Assembly (NCBI GenBank): GCA_958295905.1
Contig: OY282382.1
Coordinates: forward strand, 5,748,367-5,812,366
Direction: 5' to 3'
From: an uncultured Vicinamibacterales bacterium
Lineage (GTDB): Bacteria; Acidobacteriota; Vicinamibacteria; Vicinamibacterales; UBA8438
Length of the DNA stretch: 64,000 nucleotides
Numbering within the stretch: the stretch's first letter is position 1; each line of letters begins with the position of its first letter. The notes below the pieces were generated by a model. That model made no database searches and was not told the origin of the DNA. It saw nothing but the letters and a program-made list of their open reading frames with translations. Made by a program: the position numbers and the translations under genes. Shown one piece after another: positions 1-7,405 of this stretch.

Positions 1-2
1 AG

Positions 3-341
3 CGGCGCGGGGACGACACGAGCTGGCGGGTGACCAACCTGCCCGACCCGGGGGACGTCTTCATCCTGTGCGACGGCGCGCCGTTCACGCGGTTCGCGGC
101 GGCGGGACCCGCCAGCATCCGCATCGACGGCGCCATCGGCCTGCACCGGTATCAGATATTCACCGGCTACCGCGGACCGGACGCGCGCCAAGCCGAAGCG
201 CGCCGCCAGGAACGCGGCCGCCGCGCCACCGCGGTCGCCGACGCCGCCCGGCGGCCCGACCGGTCGCCGCGCAGCACCCGTCAGGCCACGGCCAGCTTCT
301 CGCCGGGGAACGGCCCCACCTGCGCCTGCTGCACGGCGTGA
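3..341 (+). CDS. Partial ORF at window edge, unrecognised
   Basis: An open frame enters from the left edge and runs to a stop at 341. The first 50 or so residues (containing ILCDGAPFTRF and IGLHRYQIFTGY) have a normal amino-acid mix. The remainder is arginine/alanine-rich low-complexity sequence typical of a non-coding frame in GC-rich DNA. It could be the 3' end of a gene whose terminus is damaged, or no gene at all. I recognise no domain. Confidence 0.2.
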   Translation, partial: RRGDDTSWRVTNLPDPGDVFILCDGAPFTRFAAAGPASIRIDGAIGLHRYQIFTGYRGPDARQAEARRQERGRRATAVADAARRPDRSPRSTRQATASFSPGNGPTCACCTA

Positions 342-428
342 CGGCGCCGAGCGGCTGGACCGATGCCCGCACCCGGGCGCGGCGCGCCCCGGAGGCTGAC
401 GTCGAGACGCCGCGCCCGGCGGGTGCGG

Positions 429-562
429 CTAGTGCATCGCCACGACTAAAAACAGGGGTCGCCGGGGTACTCGCCTCGAACCGCAAGAGTCCTATGCAGA
501 AGAAATACGTCGTTCAACCCAAAATCCGTCTGTCCGAAACTTATGACGTGACGGACCACTAG
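429..562 (-). repeat. MITE-like repeat, copy 1 (ACTAGTG family)
   Basis: Read on the minus strand this 134-bp block begins CTAGTGGTCCGTCACGTCAT and ends TTTTAGTCGTGGCGATGCAC. It aligns along its whole length with the block at 2961-3094 and at its ends with the one at 3206-3318. It lies just upstream of the Uma2 gene, in opposite orientation to copy 2. There is no coding capacity, so a non-autonomous mobile element is the likely nature. Confidence 0.6.
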
Positions 563-583
563 CGGGCGGCGAGCGGGTGTAAC

Positions 584-1585
584 ATGGAAGGCATGCCCCT
601 CTCGCATCCCGCATCGCCCGCCGCAGCCGACGCGGGGCTCGCGCGGGGCGCGGCCGAGCCCGCCCCCCCGGAGTTCCCCGGCTGCCGCGCGGTGCGGATG
701 ACCCGCGACGCCATCACCGACTTCGAGGGCCGGTTCGAGTACTGGGACGCGGCGACCGAAACGGCGTGGATGGTGTGCGAGCCGACCACCATCTACCATG
801 AAGGTCCCGGCCAGCGCTTGGCGCAACTGGCCGCGTTGATCGCGGCCGGACGGGGGTCGCCCATCACGACCCTCGGAACGGCCGACCTGTTGGTGCGCAA
901 CGCCCGCGGCGAGCGGCAGCGCATCCTGCAGGCGGATCAGATCGTCTACCTGCGCCCCGCCGAGACCGAGCCGCGCGGCGCCGCCGTCGAGGTGGGCGCC
1001 GATCACCTGCCCGACGTCGTGCTCGAGGTCGACTGGTCCACGGACGTGCGGCGCGGCAAGCTGGGTCTCTACGAAGCGTGGGGCTTCCCGGAAGTGTGGG
1101 TCGAGGTGCCCGACATCGGGTCTCCGAGCCGATCGCAGCGCCGCGCCGCCGGCCTGACCATCCACCGGCTCGGCGCCGACGGCTACCGCCCGGCGGCCGC
1201 GAGCGAGGCGTTCCCCGGCTGGACGGCGGCGGAGATTCACACCGCCCTGAACGAGTCGCGGTTGTCGGAGGCGACGAGCGCGGTGCTGACCCGCGTCGGG
1301 CGCGCCCTCGGCGACGCCGAGGGCACCGTACCCGATGATCACCCGTGGCTGCGCGGGCAGCGCCGGGGAACGGCGCGGAAGGCCAAGCGGGAAGGGAAGC
1401 AGGAGGCGACGCTGGAAGCGGTCATGCGGGTCCTTCGCAGCCGCGGGATTGCCGTCCCGCCGCGCCTCGCCGCGCTTGCCGCCGGCGCATCGCCCGCCGA
1501 GCTCATCGACGCCGCCCTCGCCTGCCGGGACGCCGCGGACTTCCTCCTCCGCTTGAAACGGCGAAGCGACCGGCCTCCGGGATGA
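584..1585 (+). CDS. Uma2-family (DUF820) PD-(D/E)XK endonuclease-like protein
   Basis: The 333-aa protein carries the Uma2 core: P143-D144, E148-V-D150 and K159 in PDVVLEVDWST...RRGKLGLYEAW, followed by EVWVE. This is the PD-(D/E)XK-fold signature of the Uma2/DUF820 family, whose members are widespread in cyanobacteria and environmental bacteria and whose biological role is unsettled. The usual domain of about 190 aa is preceded by a proline/alanine-rich segment of about 40 aa and followed by a basic helical tail (residues 250-333, ARKAKREGKQEATLE). This longer tail architecture is common in the family. The start at 584 follows GAGCGGG; M4 (593) is an alternative. Two further, more closely related Uma2 genes lie at 24.1 and 26.7 kb. 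Confidence 0.85.
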   Translation: MEGMPLSHPASPAAADAGLARGAAEPAPPEFPGCRAVRMTRDAITDFEGRFEYWDAATETAWMVCEPTTIYHEGPGQRLAQLAALIAAGRGSPITTLGTADLLVRNARGERQRILQADQIVYLRPAETEPRGAAVEVGADHLPDVVLEVDWSTDVRRGKLGLYEAWGFPEVWVEVPDIGSPSRSQRRAAGLTIHRLGADGYRPAAASEAFPGWTAAEIHTALNESRLSEATSAVLTRVGRALGDAEGTVPDDHPWLRGQRRGTARKAKREGKQEATLEAVMRVLRSRGIAVPPRLAALAAGASPAELIDAALACRDAADFLLRLKRRSDRPPG

Positions 1586-1670
1586 CTGCCGGTATCGACC
1601 AACGACGCGGGTTGCACGTTGCGACGGCCCAAGAAGCGACCGGTCTCCGGGATGACGGCCGGTATCGACC
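1563..1670. repeat. Paired 38-bp direct repeat, period 70 bp
   Basis: 1563-1600 and 1633-1670 are near-identical (both start GAAGCGACCGG and end GCCGGTATCGACC, with 2 mismatches) and are separated by 32 bp. The first overlaps the last codons of the Uma2 gene. Each copy can form a weak ACCGG/CCGGT stem. Confidence 0.8.
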
Positions 1671-1684
1671 CCAAGCGACCTCCC

Positions 1685-2671
1685 TCACGGCGCCCGTTTC
1701 GCGGCGGCCTCCAGGACGCGCTCGCCGCCCAGCGCGTTCGCTATCGAGTAGTTTCCTTCGTGACACGCATACTCGTAGATGACGTAGCCGGGGGGGCTGA
1801 CGAGGGGCAACTCCACGGTGAAGGGCCGGGTGTAGGTCGCGGCGTCGTGAATCGTGTAGCGGTACTCGATGGTGTCGGCGTCGACGCGGGTGAACCGCTC
1901 GACCGCGCGCAGGTCGCGGGTGCCCGGGAACCCCCGCCACGTCGTGTCGTCGCGGTAGTGCGTCGTCTCGACCACGAGGGTGTCGCCGTCCCAGCGGCCA
2001 CGCCCGTCGCCGTTCCACTGGCGGATGCGCCCGTCGATCGGCGGACGCCCGTCCAGGGGCACGACGCGCACGTCGTGGATCATCTCGTTGAGAATGACGA
2101 CCTGCCCGGGCGCCTGGAAGATCTGATACGTGTTGCTGTAGCCGGACGGCACCGGCGGCACGCGCTGGTAGGTCATGCAGCGTTCCTGCAGCGGCCGGTC
2201 CCGCCAGGAATCGAAGGGGTGGGCGCGGCGACGCCCGCGTTGCTCCGCCTGCCGCCGCTCGGCCGCCGGGGTCAGGGGCGGCAGCCTGCCGGCGGGCGGA
2301 TCCACGATGAGCGACGTGCGCCCGGTCGAGGCGCCCCGATCCCACCAGACCTGGTTGTACGCGAGGGCGAGGTCGCGGGCGCTGGTGAGCTCGCCGCGCC
2401 GTTCGGACGACGCACGATTCGCGTCGGCGAGGTTCTGCTCGGCCACCTCCTCCGGGGTCAGGAACTGGCGCCCCGCCAAGTCCGCCGGCCGCTGGAGCGG
2501 CGTGAACGTGGCGTACGACCAGATGCCCTGCAGGTCCGGATCGCCCCAGGGGGTCCGGAGCATCGCCGCATCCGGCGCCGATGCGGTCTCCTGACCGGCT
2601 GCGAGAGCCGGCATCAGCCACGCCGCCGCGACCATCGCCGCCGCCGACCGCACCAACCATCGACGAATCAT
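1685..2671 (-). CDS. Secreted 'TPWGDPDLQGIW' family protein, unknown function
   Basis: 328-aa protein with an N-terminal signal peptide (MIRRWLVRSAAAMVAAAWLM, cleavage probably near AAG-QE) and then the family hallmarks: TPWGDPDLQGIW just after the signal, FLTPEEVAE, SLIVDPPAGRLPPLTPA, DGDTLVVETTHY, VERFTRVDADTIEYRYTI and, near the C-terminus, YEYACHEGNYSI. I know this family as abundant, multi-copy and uncharacterised in Acidobacteriota; catalytic residues are not established. The start at 2671 has a strong SD (GGAGGAGG) about 6 nt upstream. Paralogues lie at 32865-33857 and, internally deleted, at 46128-46439. It stands alone, downstream of MITE copy 2. Confidence 0.75.
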   Translation of the reverse strand: MIRRWLVRSAAAMVAAAWLMPALAAGQETASAPDAAMLRTPWGDPDLQGIWSYATFTPLQRPADLAGRQFLTPEEVAEQNLADANRASSERRGELTSARDLALAYNQVWWDRGASTGRTSLIVDPPAGRLPPLTPAAERRQAEQRGRRRAHPFDSWRDRPLQERCMTYQRVPPVPSGYSNTYQIFQAPGQVVILNEMIHDVRVVPLDGRPPIDGRIRQWNGDGRGRWDGDTLVVETTHYRDDTTWRGFPGTRDLRAVERFTRVDADTIEYRYTIHDAATYTRPFTVELPLVSPPGYVIYEYACHEGNYSIANALGGERVLEAAAKRAP

Positions 2672-2960
2672 GTCAACCTCCTCCGTTCGCAGGGCCGGTC
2701 GTCCGACGGGCCGCCCGGGCTCGCCGGCACCGATCCGCTACCCTCGATTCCCTGTGAGGATATACCGACCGCGGTCGGACCGGGCCGACAGGCCCACCGC
2801 GGCGGCGGCTCGATTCTCGACCCGGAGGCGCTGGCGCGCCGGTGCTGCTGACCGTGGCCCGGGGCTCGCTGCTCAGACCGGCGGTTCCACCGCAAGGCCA
2901 GCGCCTGGACCTGGGCGCGCCGCCGTCGAGACGGCCATGCAGCCGCATCTTGCTGGGCCC

Positions 2961-3094
2961 AGTGGTCCGTCACGTCATAAACTTCCGACAGACGGACTTG
3001 AGTCGATGATGTGATTCTCCTGCATGGGAGACCGTTCTTGGTTCGAGAAGAGTTCCCTGACAGTCCTAATGTTTATTTGTGGCTATGCACTAGT
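2961..3094 (+). repeat. MITE-like repeat, copy 2
   Basis: 134-bp block beginning AGTGGTCCGTCACGTCATAA and ending GGCTATGCACTAGT. It is alignable over its full length with copy 1 (429-562) on the opposite strand, so the two form an inverted pair around the Uma2 and secreted-protein genes. The rest of the 2672-3345 interval shows nothing recognisable apart from copy 3. Confidence 0.6.
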
Positions 3095-3205
3095 GCGAGC
3101 TGACCGGCGCCCATGGCCTCCCCGCCTGCCGGACCGACCGCGCCCGCCCCCTCGGTGGCACTTCTGACGGTCAGGATCGACAGAGGCGGGTCCGCCCGGA
3201 CTGAC

Positions 3206-3318
3206 ACTAGTGGTCCGTCACGCCATAATATGCGGACACGGGCATCGGCCTGCAGCGTGCAATCGTCGACGAATCACCGCACCGCAACCAGAACGTTTAG
3301 TCATGGCGCAACACTAGT
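3206..3318 (+). repeat. MITE-like repeat, copy 3 (short, diverged)
   Basis: 113-bp block with the same ends as copies 1 and 2 (ACTAGTGGTCCGTCACGCCA at the left, TTTAGTCATGGCGCAACACT-AGT at the right) but an unrelated interior. ACTAGTG is present as a 7-bp inverted repeat at both extremities. It sits immediately downstream of the restriction-endonuclease gene. Confidence 0.5.
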
Positions 3319-3345
3319 CTCGTCGTTCGAGCTTGAACGCATCGG

Positions 3346-4242
3346 TCAGGAAGACACTCTCGCCTCGTAGTCCAGGTCCGCCATCGCCGGCGTAGTGAAG
3401 GCCGTCGATGCACGGTCCCACCCGCGTCGGGCCGTCAGCCGCTTCAAGTCCGGCGCCGCGTAGACGAACCGCTCGTCGTACTGGCGATAGAGAGCGCCGA
3501 AGAACCGATCGAACCTCAACGCGCTGCCGGCAGCAGGGAACTCGTCGATGATCGCGCCAGTGTCCTCCATTCGTGTGGAAGCCAACGCGAGAGCAATCGC
3601 TTCGTAACGGCTGACGTCGTTTCGAATGCCGCGTCTGTCCGCCAGCTCGCGGAGCGCCGTGTGGAATCGACGAACGGACTCGACCGGGCGGCCGTCGCTG
3701 CCGACCGCGACATCGTTCTCCGCAAGCTCTCGAACCGACCCCTCCTGTTCAGCTCCCCTCCCGCCGGGGCTGCGACCCAGCTCTTCCGCACGGTTCGCGC
3801 GCATGACGAACAGGTAGCCGCAGACGAGCGGCGGGTAGGCGATGTGCAGATTGGTGCAGTCGCCGACCGCTTCCTCCATCCGATTGGTGAGATTCCTGAA
3901 CGCCCCGATCGCGCCCTTGCAGGACACGGCGAGCACCGGACCGATCCCGTCCTTCGTCACGACGACGTCGACGTTCTTCGTCTTCAGACCGCCGTAGACG
4001 GTCCGCTCGCCGGCACCGCCGAGATCGGGATCGTGAACCAGAGTCAACCGGGCGCCCTTGCGCTCCACGCGGAACGGCGGTCGGGGCACGATCTCGTCAG
4101 GGTCGAACCCGCCCTCGACGACGAGACGGCAGGCGACGTACCAATGCAGGGGCTTGATGTGCCGCTGGCTCTGCGTCGAACCGTGGAACGTCACGAAATG
4201 GGCCAGCGCCGCCCGGAGCGATACCCACTCGCAGGCGCTCAC
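3346..4242 (-). CDS. Putative type II restriction endonuclease of an R-M pair
   Basis: 298 aa from a GTG at 4242 that overlaps the TGA of the upstream methyltransferase gene (GTGA, 4-nt overlap), so the two are translationally coupled. A PD-(D/E)XK-like core is visible: D92 in KTKNVDVVVTKDG followed by the strand LAVSCKG with K109 (S107 in place of the usual acidic residue). After it comes a helical segment (FRNLTNRMEEAVGDC) and YPPLVCGYLFVMRAN. The role as the cleaving partner is inferred from coupling to a DNA adenine methyltransferase and from the nuclease-like core. I do not recognise a specific restriction family. A longer upstream reading in the same frame is only the shadow of the methyltransferase gene. 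Confidence 0.65.
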   Translation of the reverse strand: MSACEWVSLRAALAHFVTFHGSTQSQRHIKPLHWYVACRLVVEGGFDPDEIVPRPPFRVERKGARLTLVHDPDLGGAGERTVYGGLKTKNVDVVVTKDGIGPVLAVSCKGAIGAFRNLTNRMEEAVGDCTNLHIAYPPLVCGYLFVMRANRAEELGRSPGGRGAEQEGSVRELAENDVAVGSDGRPVESVRRFHTALRELADRRGIRNDVSRYEAIALALASTRMEDTGAIIDEFPAAGSALRFDRFFGALYRQYDERFVYAAPDLKRLTARRGWDRASTAFTTPAMADLDYEARVSS

Positions 4243-5711
4243 GCCAGATGTCGCCACTGCTGCATCACCTCGATACCTTCTTCCAATAGAGCGCGGTCGC
4301 GATCGGTGACGGCGGCATCCGGCACGAGAAGCACGTGCCGGGCCTCGCCGGGCTCGAGCTTCAGCATGCCGCCGCCGAGCGGATGCCCTTCGAGCTCGCA
4401 ACTGAGCCGGCCGGCCGGCGAGTTCCACGCCGCGGAGAGCCCCTGTTCGGAGATGCCTCCATCCTCGAACAGGCCTGACCTGAGGTCGACGGCCAGAAGC
4501 GTGTTCGTGCACGCGCACCGACCCCGATTCACGGCCAGCGCAGGGGACTTTCCGCTCATGTACGTCAGGACGAACGCAGGACGCCGAACGTCGGGAACCG
4601 TGTACCACGGGGTCCGGTTGCGGCACTTGTAGGAGGCTTTCGCCCGCTGGCCTTCGGCGGTGTCCAGATACGCCCGGACCGCGCCCGGCACCTGGGCGCG
4701 CGGGGGTATGCGCAGGAGCAATACCGGTTCATCCTTCGCCACCCAGCGCTCCACGTCGGCGTCGTCGATCACCGCACCGGTGAGGTACCGGCTGTTCCGA
4801 ATGGACGGCACGAGGAACTCGTCCGGTATCGCGAAGCGCCGCACGTCGGACGGACGCAGATGAAAGAAGCCATTCGCGCCGCTGACGTACCCGATGCCGA
4901 CCTGCGCGATCTGTCCGAGGCGGACCGCGTCCGGTTCGGTCGCCATACGCTCGTAGAGGCGCCGAACGCGCGGCGGCAGCAGGAACGGCCGCAGCCGGCG
5001 GCGCCATCGGACACGCCAAGCCTCCACGGAGATGTCCTCCGACACCGGCGGCGGCATCGCACGGGGGTCGAATCGTTCGACTCTCGACAACCGGATGGCG
5101 CCGGCGCGGGAGCCCGCGCGGTCGGCCAACAGCAGCCAGCAGTCTTCCGACAGCCGCGGGAAGATCTTGTCCTGGATGGCGACCAGGCGCACACAACCGA
5201 AGTTGGCGACCAGATAGTCCATGAGCGGGCCGGCGTACGGCGCGTGACCGATCTCGGCCGGCACGACGAAGGCCATCCGCCCGCCCGGACGCAGCTTGCT
5301 GGCCGCGGCAACGATGAACGGCGCCCATGACGACGACAGTCCGCTGAAAACGACGCCCAGGCGGCGGCAGTAGTCGAGCGCGGCCCGCCGGGTCGCGCCG
5401 GCGAACCGCTGGTACCGAATGAACGGCGGGTTGCCGGCGGCGCAATCGAACCGGCGCCGGTCCGTTGCCGCCCAGGTGAAGAAGTCGTCCTCGATGATCG
5501 TGGCTCCCGGCGCCCGCTGCGCAGACTCGGCGACCGAGGCCGGGTCCCTTTCGACCCCCACGCTGTTCGGGTGACGCGCAACGAAACGGCCGTCGCCGCT
5601 CGACGGATCGAGGAGGCTGTCGGCCGGATCTCGAACTACCCACCGCACCAGGGCGTGAGCCACCGCTTCCGGCGTGAAGTAGGCTCCGAGCGTCTTGTTG
5701 TCGCGCGGCAT
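4239..5711 (-). CDS. Class I N6-adenine DNA methyltransferase (Eco57I/type II modification type)
   Basis: From M at 5711 (490 aa) the motifs come in class-gamma order: motif X G9-AYFTP14, motif I LLDPSSGDGRF (D35, G39-D40-G41) for S-adenosylmethionine, acidic residues ERDP and EDDFF, and motif IV N94-P-P-F97 in AAGNPPFIRY, the adenine-flipping catalytic tetrad. These are followed by SSSWAPFIVAA, LRPGGRMAFVVPAEIG, and a C-terminal half that should be the target-recognition region. This is the modification arm of the R-M system with the 3346-4242 gene. The start is uncertain: neither 5711 nor the in-frame ATG at 5777 has a clear SD. 5711 is preferred because it puts motif X at the usual distance from the N-terminus. 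Confidence 0.85.
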   Translation of the reverse strand: MPRDNKTLGAYFTPEAVAHALVRWVVRDPADSLLDPSSGDGRFVARHPNSVGVERDPASVAESAQRAPGATIIEDDFFTWAATDRRRFDCAAGNPPFIRYQRFAGATRRAALDYCRRLGVVFSGLSSSWAPFIVAAASKLRPGGRMAFVVPAEIGHAPYAGPLMDYLVANFGCVRLVAIQDKIFPRLSEDCWLLLADRAGSRAGAIRLSRVERFDPRAMPPPVSEDISVEAWRVRWRRRLRPFLLPPRVRRLYERMATEPDAVRLGQIAQVGIGYVSGANGFFHLRPSDVRRFAIPDEFLVPSIRNSRYLTGAVIDDADVERWVAKDEPVLLLRIPPRAQVPGAVRAYLDTAEGQRAKASYKCRNRTPWYTVPDVRRPAFVLTYMSGKSPALAVNRGRCACTNTLLAVDLRSGLFEDGGISEQGLSAAWNSPAGRLSCELEGHPLGGGMLKLEPGEARHVLLVPDAAVTDRDRALLEEGIEVMQQWRHLA

Positions 5712-5900
5712 CGGTTTCGACGTGCCGGAGCGCAAAACGCGGTCCGGCTGGACCGCGGCAGTCGGGACGGGGCGCATCAAGCACCAGTGTACCCCGCTTA
5801 CTCCCGCAGGCGGCGCCCGCACAAGTGCAGACACCCTATGGATTCGATACAACCCCGGGACGGGGCGCCGTCGTGCGCCCCGCGCGCGACGCTCCTGCCG

Positions 5901-7361
5901 CTACGCCAGAATCCCCCGGATGGGGTGCCCGTCCACGTCGGCGAGGCGGAAGTCCCGGCCGCCGAAACGGTAGGTCAGGTTGCGGTAATCGAGGCCGAGC
6001 AGGGTGAGCACGGTGGCGTGGAGGTCGCGCACGGTGTGGGCGTTCTCGACGACGCGGTAGCCGTACTCGTCGGTCCGGCCGTAGATGAAGCCCTTCTTCA
6101 GGCCGCCGCCGGCCATCCACAGGCTGAAGCCGTAGGGGTTGTGGTCGCGGCCGTTGGCGCCCTGCACGAACGGGGTGCGGCCGAACTCGCCCGAAAAGAT
6201 GACAAGCGTCTCGTCGAGGAGGCCGCGGGCCTTGAGGTCCTTGACGAGCCCGGCCACCGGCTGGTCGACGGTCAGGGCGTTGGCGGTGTGGCCCTCCTCG
6301 AGCTTGGTGTGCTGGTCCCACGGGTTGGCGGCCTGCCCCATGCCGTCGGTGCCGACCATGGTGAGCTCGACGAAGCGCACGCCGCGCTCGACGAGCCGCC
6401 GCGCCACCAGGCACTGGCGCCCGTAGGCGGCGGTGGACGCGTTGGGCGAGTCCATGCCGTAGAGCCGCCTGGTGGCCTCGGTCTCGCCCGCGAGGTCGAC
6501 GAGCTCGGGCACCGCGGTCTGCATGCGGTAGGCGATCTCGTAGTTGTCGATGGCCGCCTCGACCTGCCGGTCTCCGCCGATGCGGTCGAGGAAGGCGGCG
6601 TCGAGGTCGGCGATGAGCCCCAGGCGGTCGCGCTGCCGCCGGTCCGTCTCGCGGGGCCGCACGTTGTTGAGGGGCTCGGCGTTCTCGGGATAGAGCATCG
6701 AGCCCTGGTGGACCGCGGGCAGGAAGCCGTTGCCGAAGACGTTGACGCCGCCCAAGGGGATGCCGCCGCTGCCGAGGACCACGAACCCCGGCAGGTTCTG
6801 GTTCTCGGTGCCGAGGCCGTAGGTCACCCAAGCCCCCATGCTGGGGAACCCGTTGAAGGGCATGCCGCAGTGGAAGTAGAAGTTCGCCTGGGCGTGCTCC
6901 ATGAACGGCGCGGTCATCGAGCGGATGACGGTCAATTCGTCGGCCACGCCCCCGATGTGGGGGAACAACGCGCTCACGGGAATGCCGCTCTCGCCGTAGC
7001 GGGTGAACGCCCAGGGGCTCGGCCAGATGTTGCCGTCCTGGTTGAACATCGTCCGCTCGGTCTGGAACGGCATCGGCCGCCCCGCCTCGGCCGCGAGCCT
7101 CGGCTTGGGGTCGAACGAGTCGACGTGCGACAGCCCCCCGGACATGTAGCAGAAGATGACGTTCTTCACCTTCGGCGGGAAGTGCGGCGGCTTCGCGGCG
7201 AGGGGGCCGTCGACGGCCTCCTGGGCCAGGCCCGCGTAGGACGCATCGGCCATCAGGGCCGACAGCGCGAGCAGGCCGAACCCCGTCGAGGTCTGGCGCA
7301 GCATCTCCCGGCGGGTGGGGAACGGACGGGGGGCGGGGTGGCGACGCGGGTCAAGGCACAT
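5901..7361 (-). CDS. DUF1501 Tat-exported protein (sulfatase-fold family)
   Basis: 486 aa from an ATG with GAGG about 8 nt upstream. The N-terminus has a twin-arginine signal (TRREMLRQ, residues 16-23, then GFGLLALSALMA). DUF1501 features follow: VIFCYMSGGLSHVDSFDPKP, TERTMFNQDG, MTAPFMEHAQANFYFHCG, VRFVELTM, WDQHTKLEEGHT, LVIFSGEFGRTPF and DHNPYGFSLWMAGGG. The family has an alkaline-phosphatase-like fold and in Planctomycetota and Acidobacteriota is almost always encoded next to a DUF1549/DUF1553 cytochrome-type protein, as here (7406-10732, upstream on the same strand, 44 nt apart). A 23-bp hairpin lies 19 nt before the start codon. Substrate unknown. Confidence 0.9.
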   Translation of the reverse strand: MCLDPRRHPAPRPFPTRREMLRQTSTGFGLLALSALMADASYAGLAQEAVDGPLAAKPPHFPPKVKNVIFCYMSGGLSHVDSFDPKPRLAAEAGRPMPFQTERTMFNQDGNIWPSPWAFTRYGESGIPVSALFPHIGGVADELTVIRSMTAPFMEHAQANFYFHCGMPFNGFPSMGAWVTYGLGTENQNLPGFVVLGSGGIPLGGVNVFGNGFLPAVHQGSMLYPENAEPLNNVRPRETDRRQRDRLGLIADLDAAFLDRIGGDRQVEAAIDNYEIAYRMQTAVPELVDLAGETEATRRLYGMDSPNASTAAYGRQCLVARRLVERGVRFVELTMVGTDGMGQAANPWDQHTKLEEGHTANALTVDQPVAGLVKDLKARGLLDETLVIFSGEFGRTPFVQGANGRDHNPYGFSLWMAGGGLKKGFIYGRTDEYGYRVVENAHTVRDLHATVLTLLGLDYRNLTYRFGGRDFRLADVDGHPIRGILA

Positions 7362-7379
7362 GGGAGAACCTCGGCCAGG

Positions 7380-7402
7380 TCTGCGCCGTAGAACGGCGCG
7401 GA
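7380..7402 (-). repeat. 23-bp GC hairpin upstream of the DUF1501 start, copy 1
   Basis: The 23 bases from 7380 (TCTGCGCCG, TAGAA, CGGCGCGGA) form a 9-bp stem with one mismatch. The identical 23-mer occurs at 43798-43820, also just upstream of a minus-strand start codon. Confidence 0.7.
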
Positions 7403-7405
7403 CGC

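Noticed and set aside
160..1342. Long minus-strand open frames over the Uma2 gene and its upstream region
   Set aside because: Arg/Ala/Gly-rich translations opposite a clear coding frame. In GC-rich DNA these are antisense shadows.
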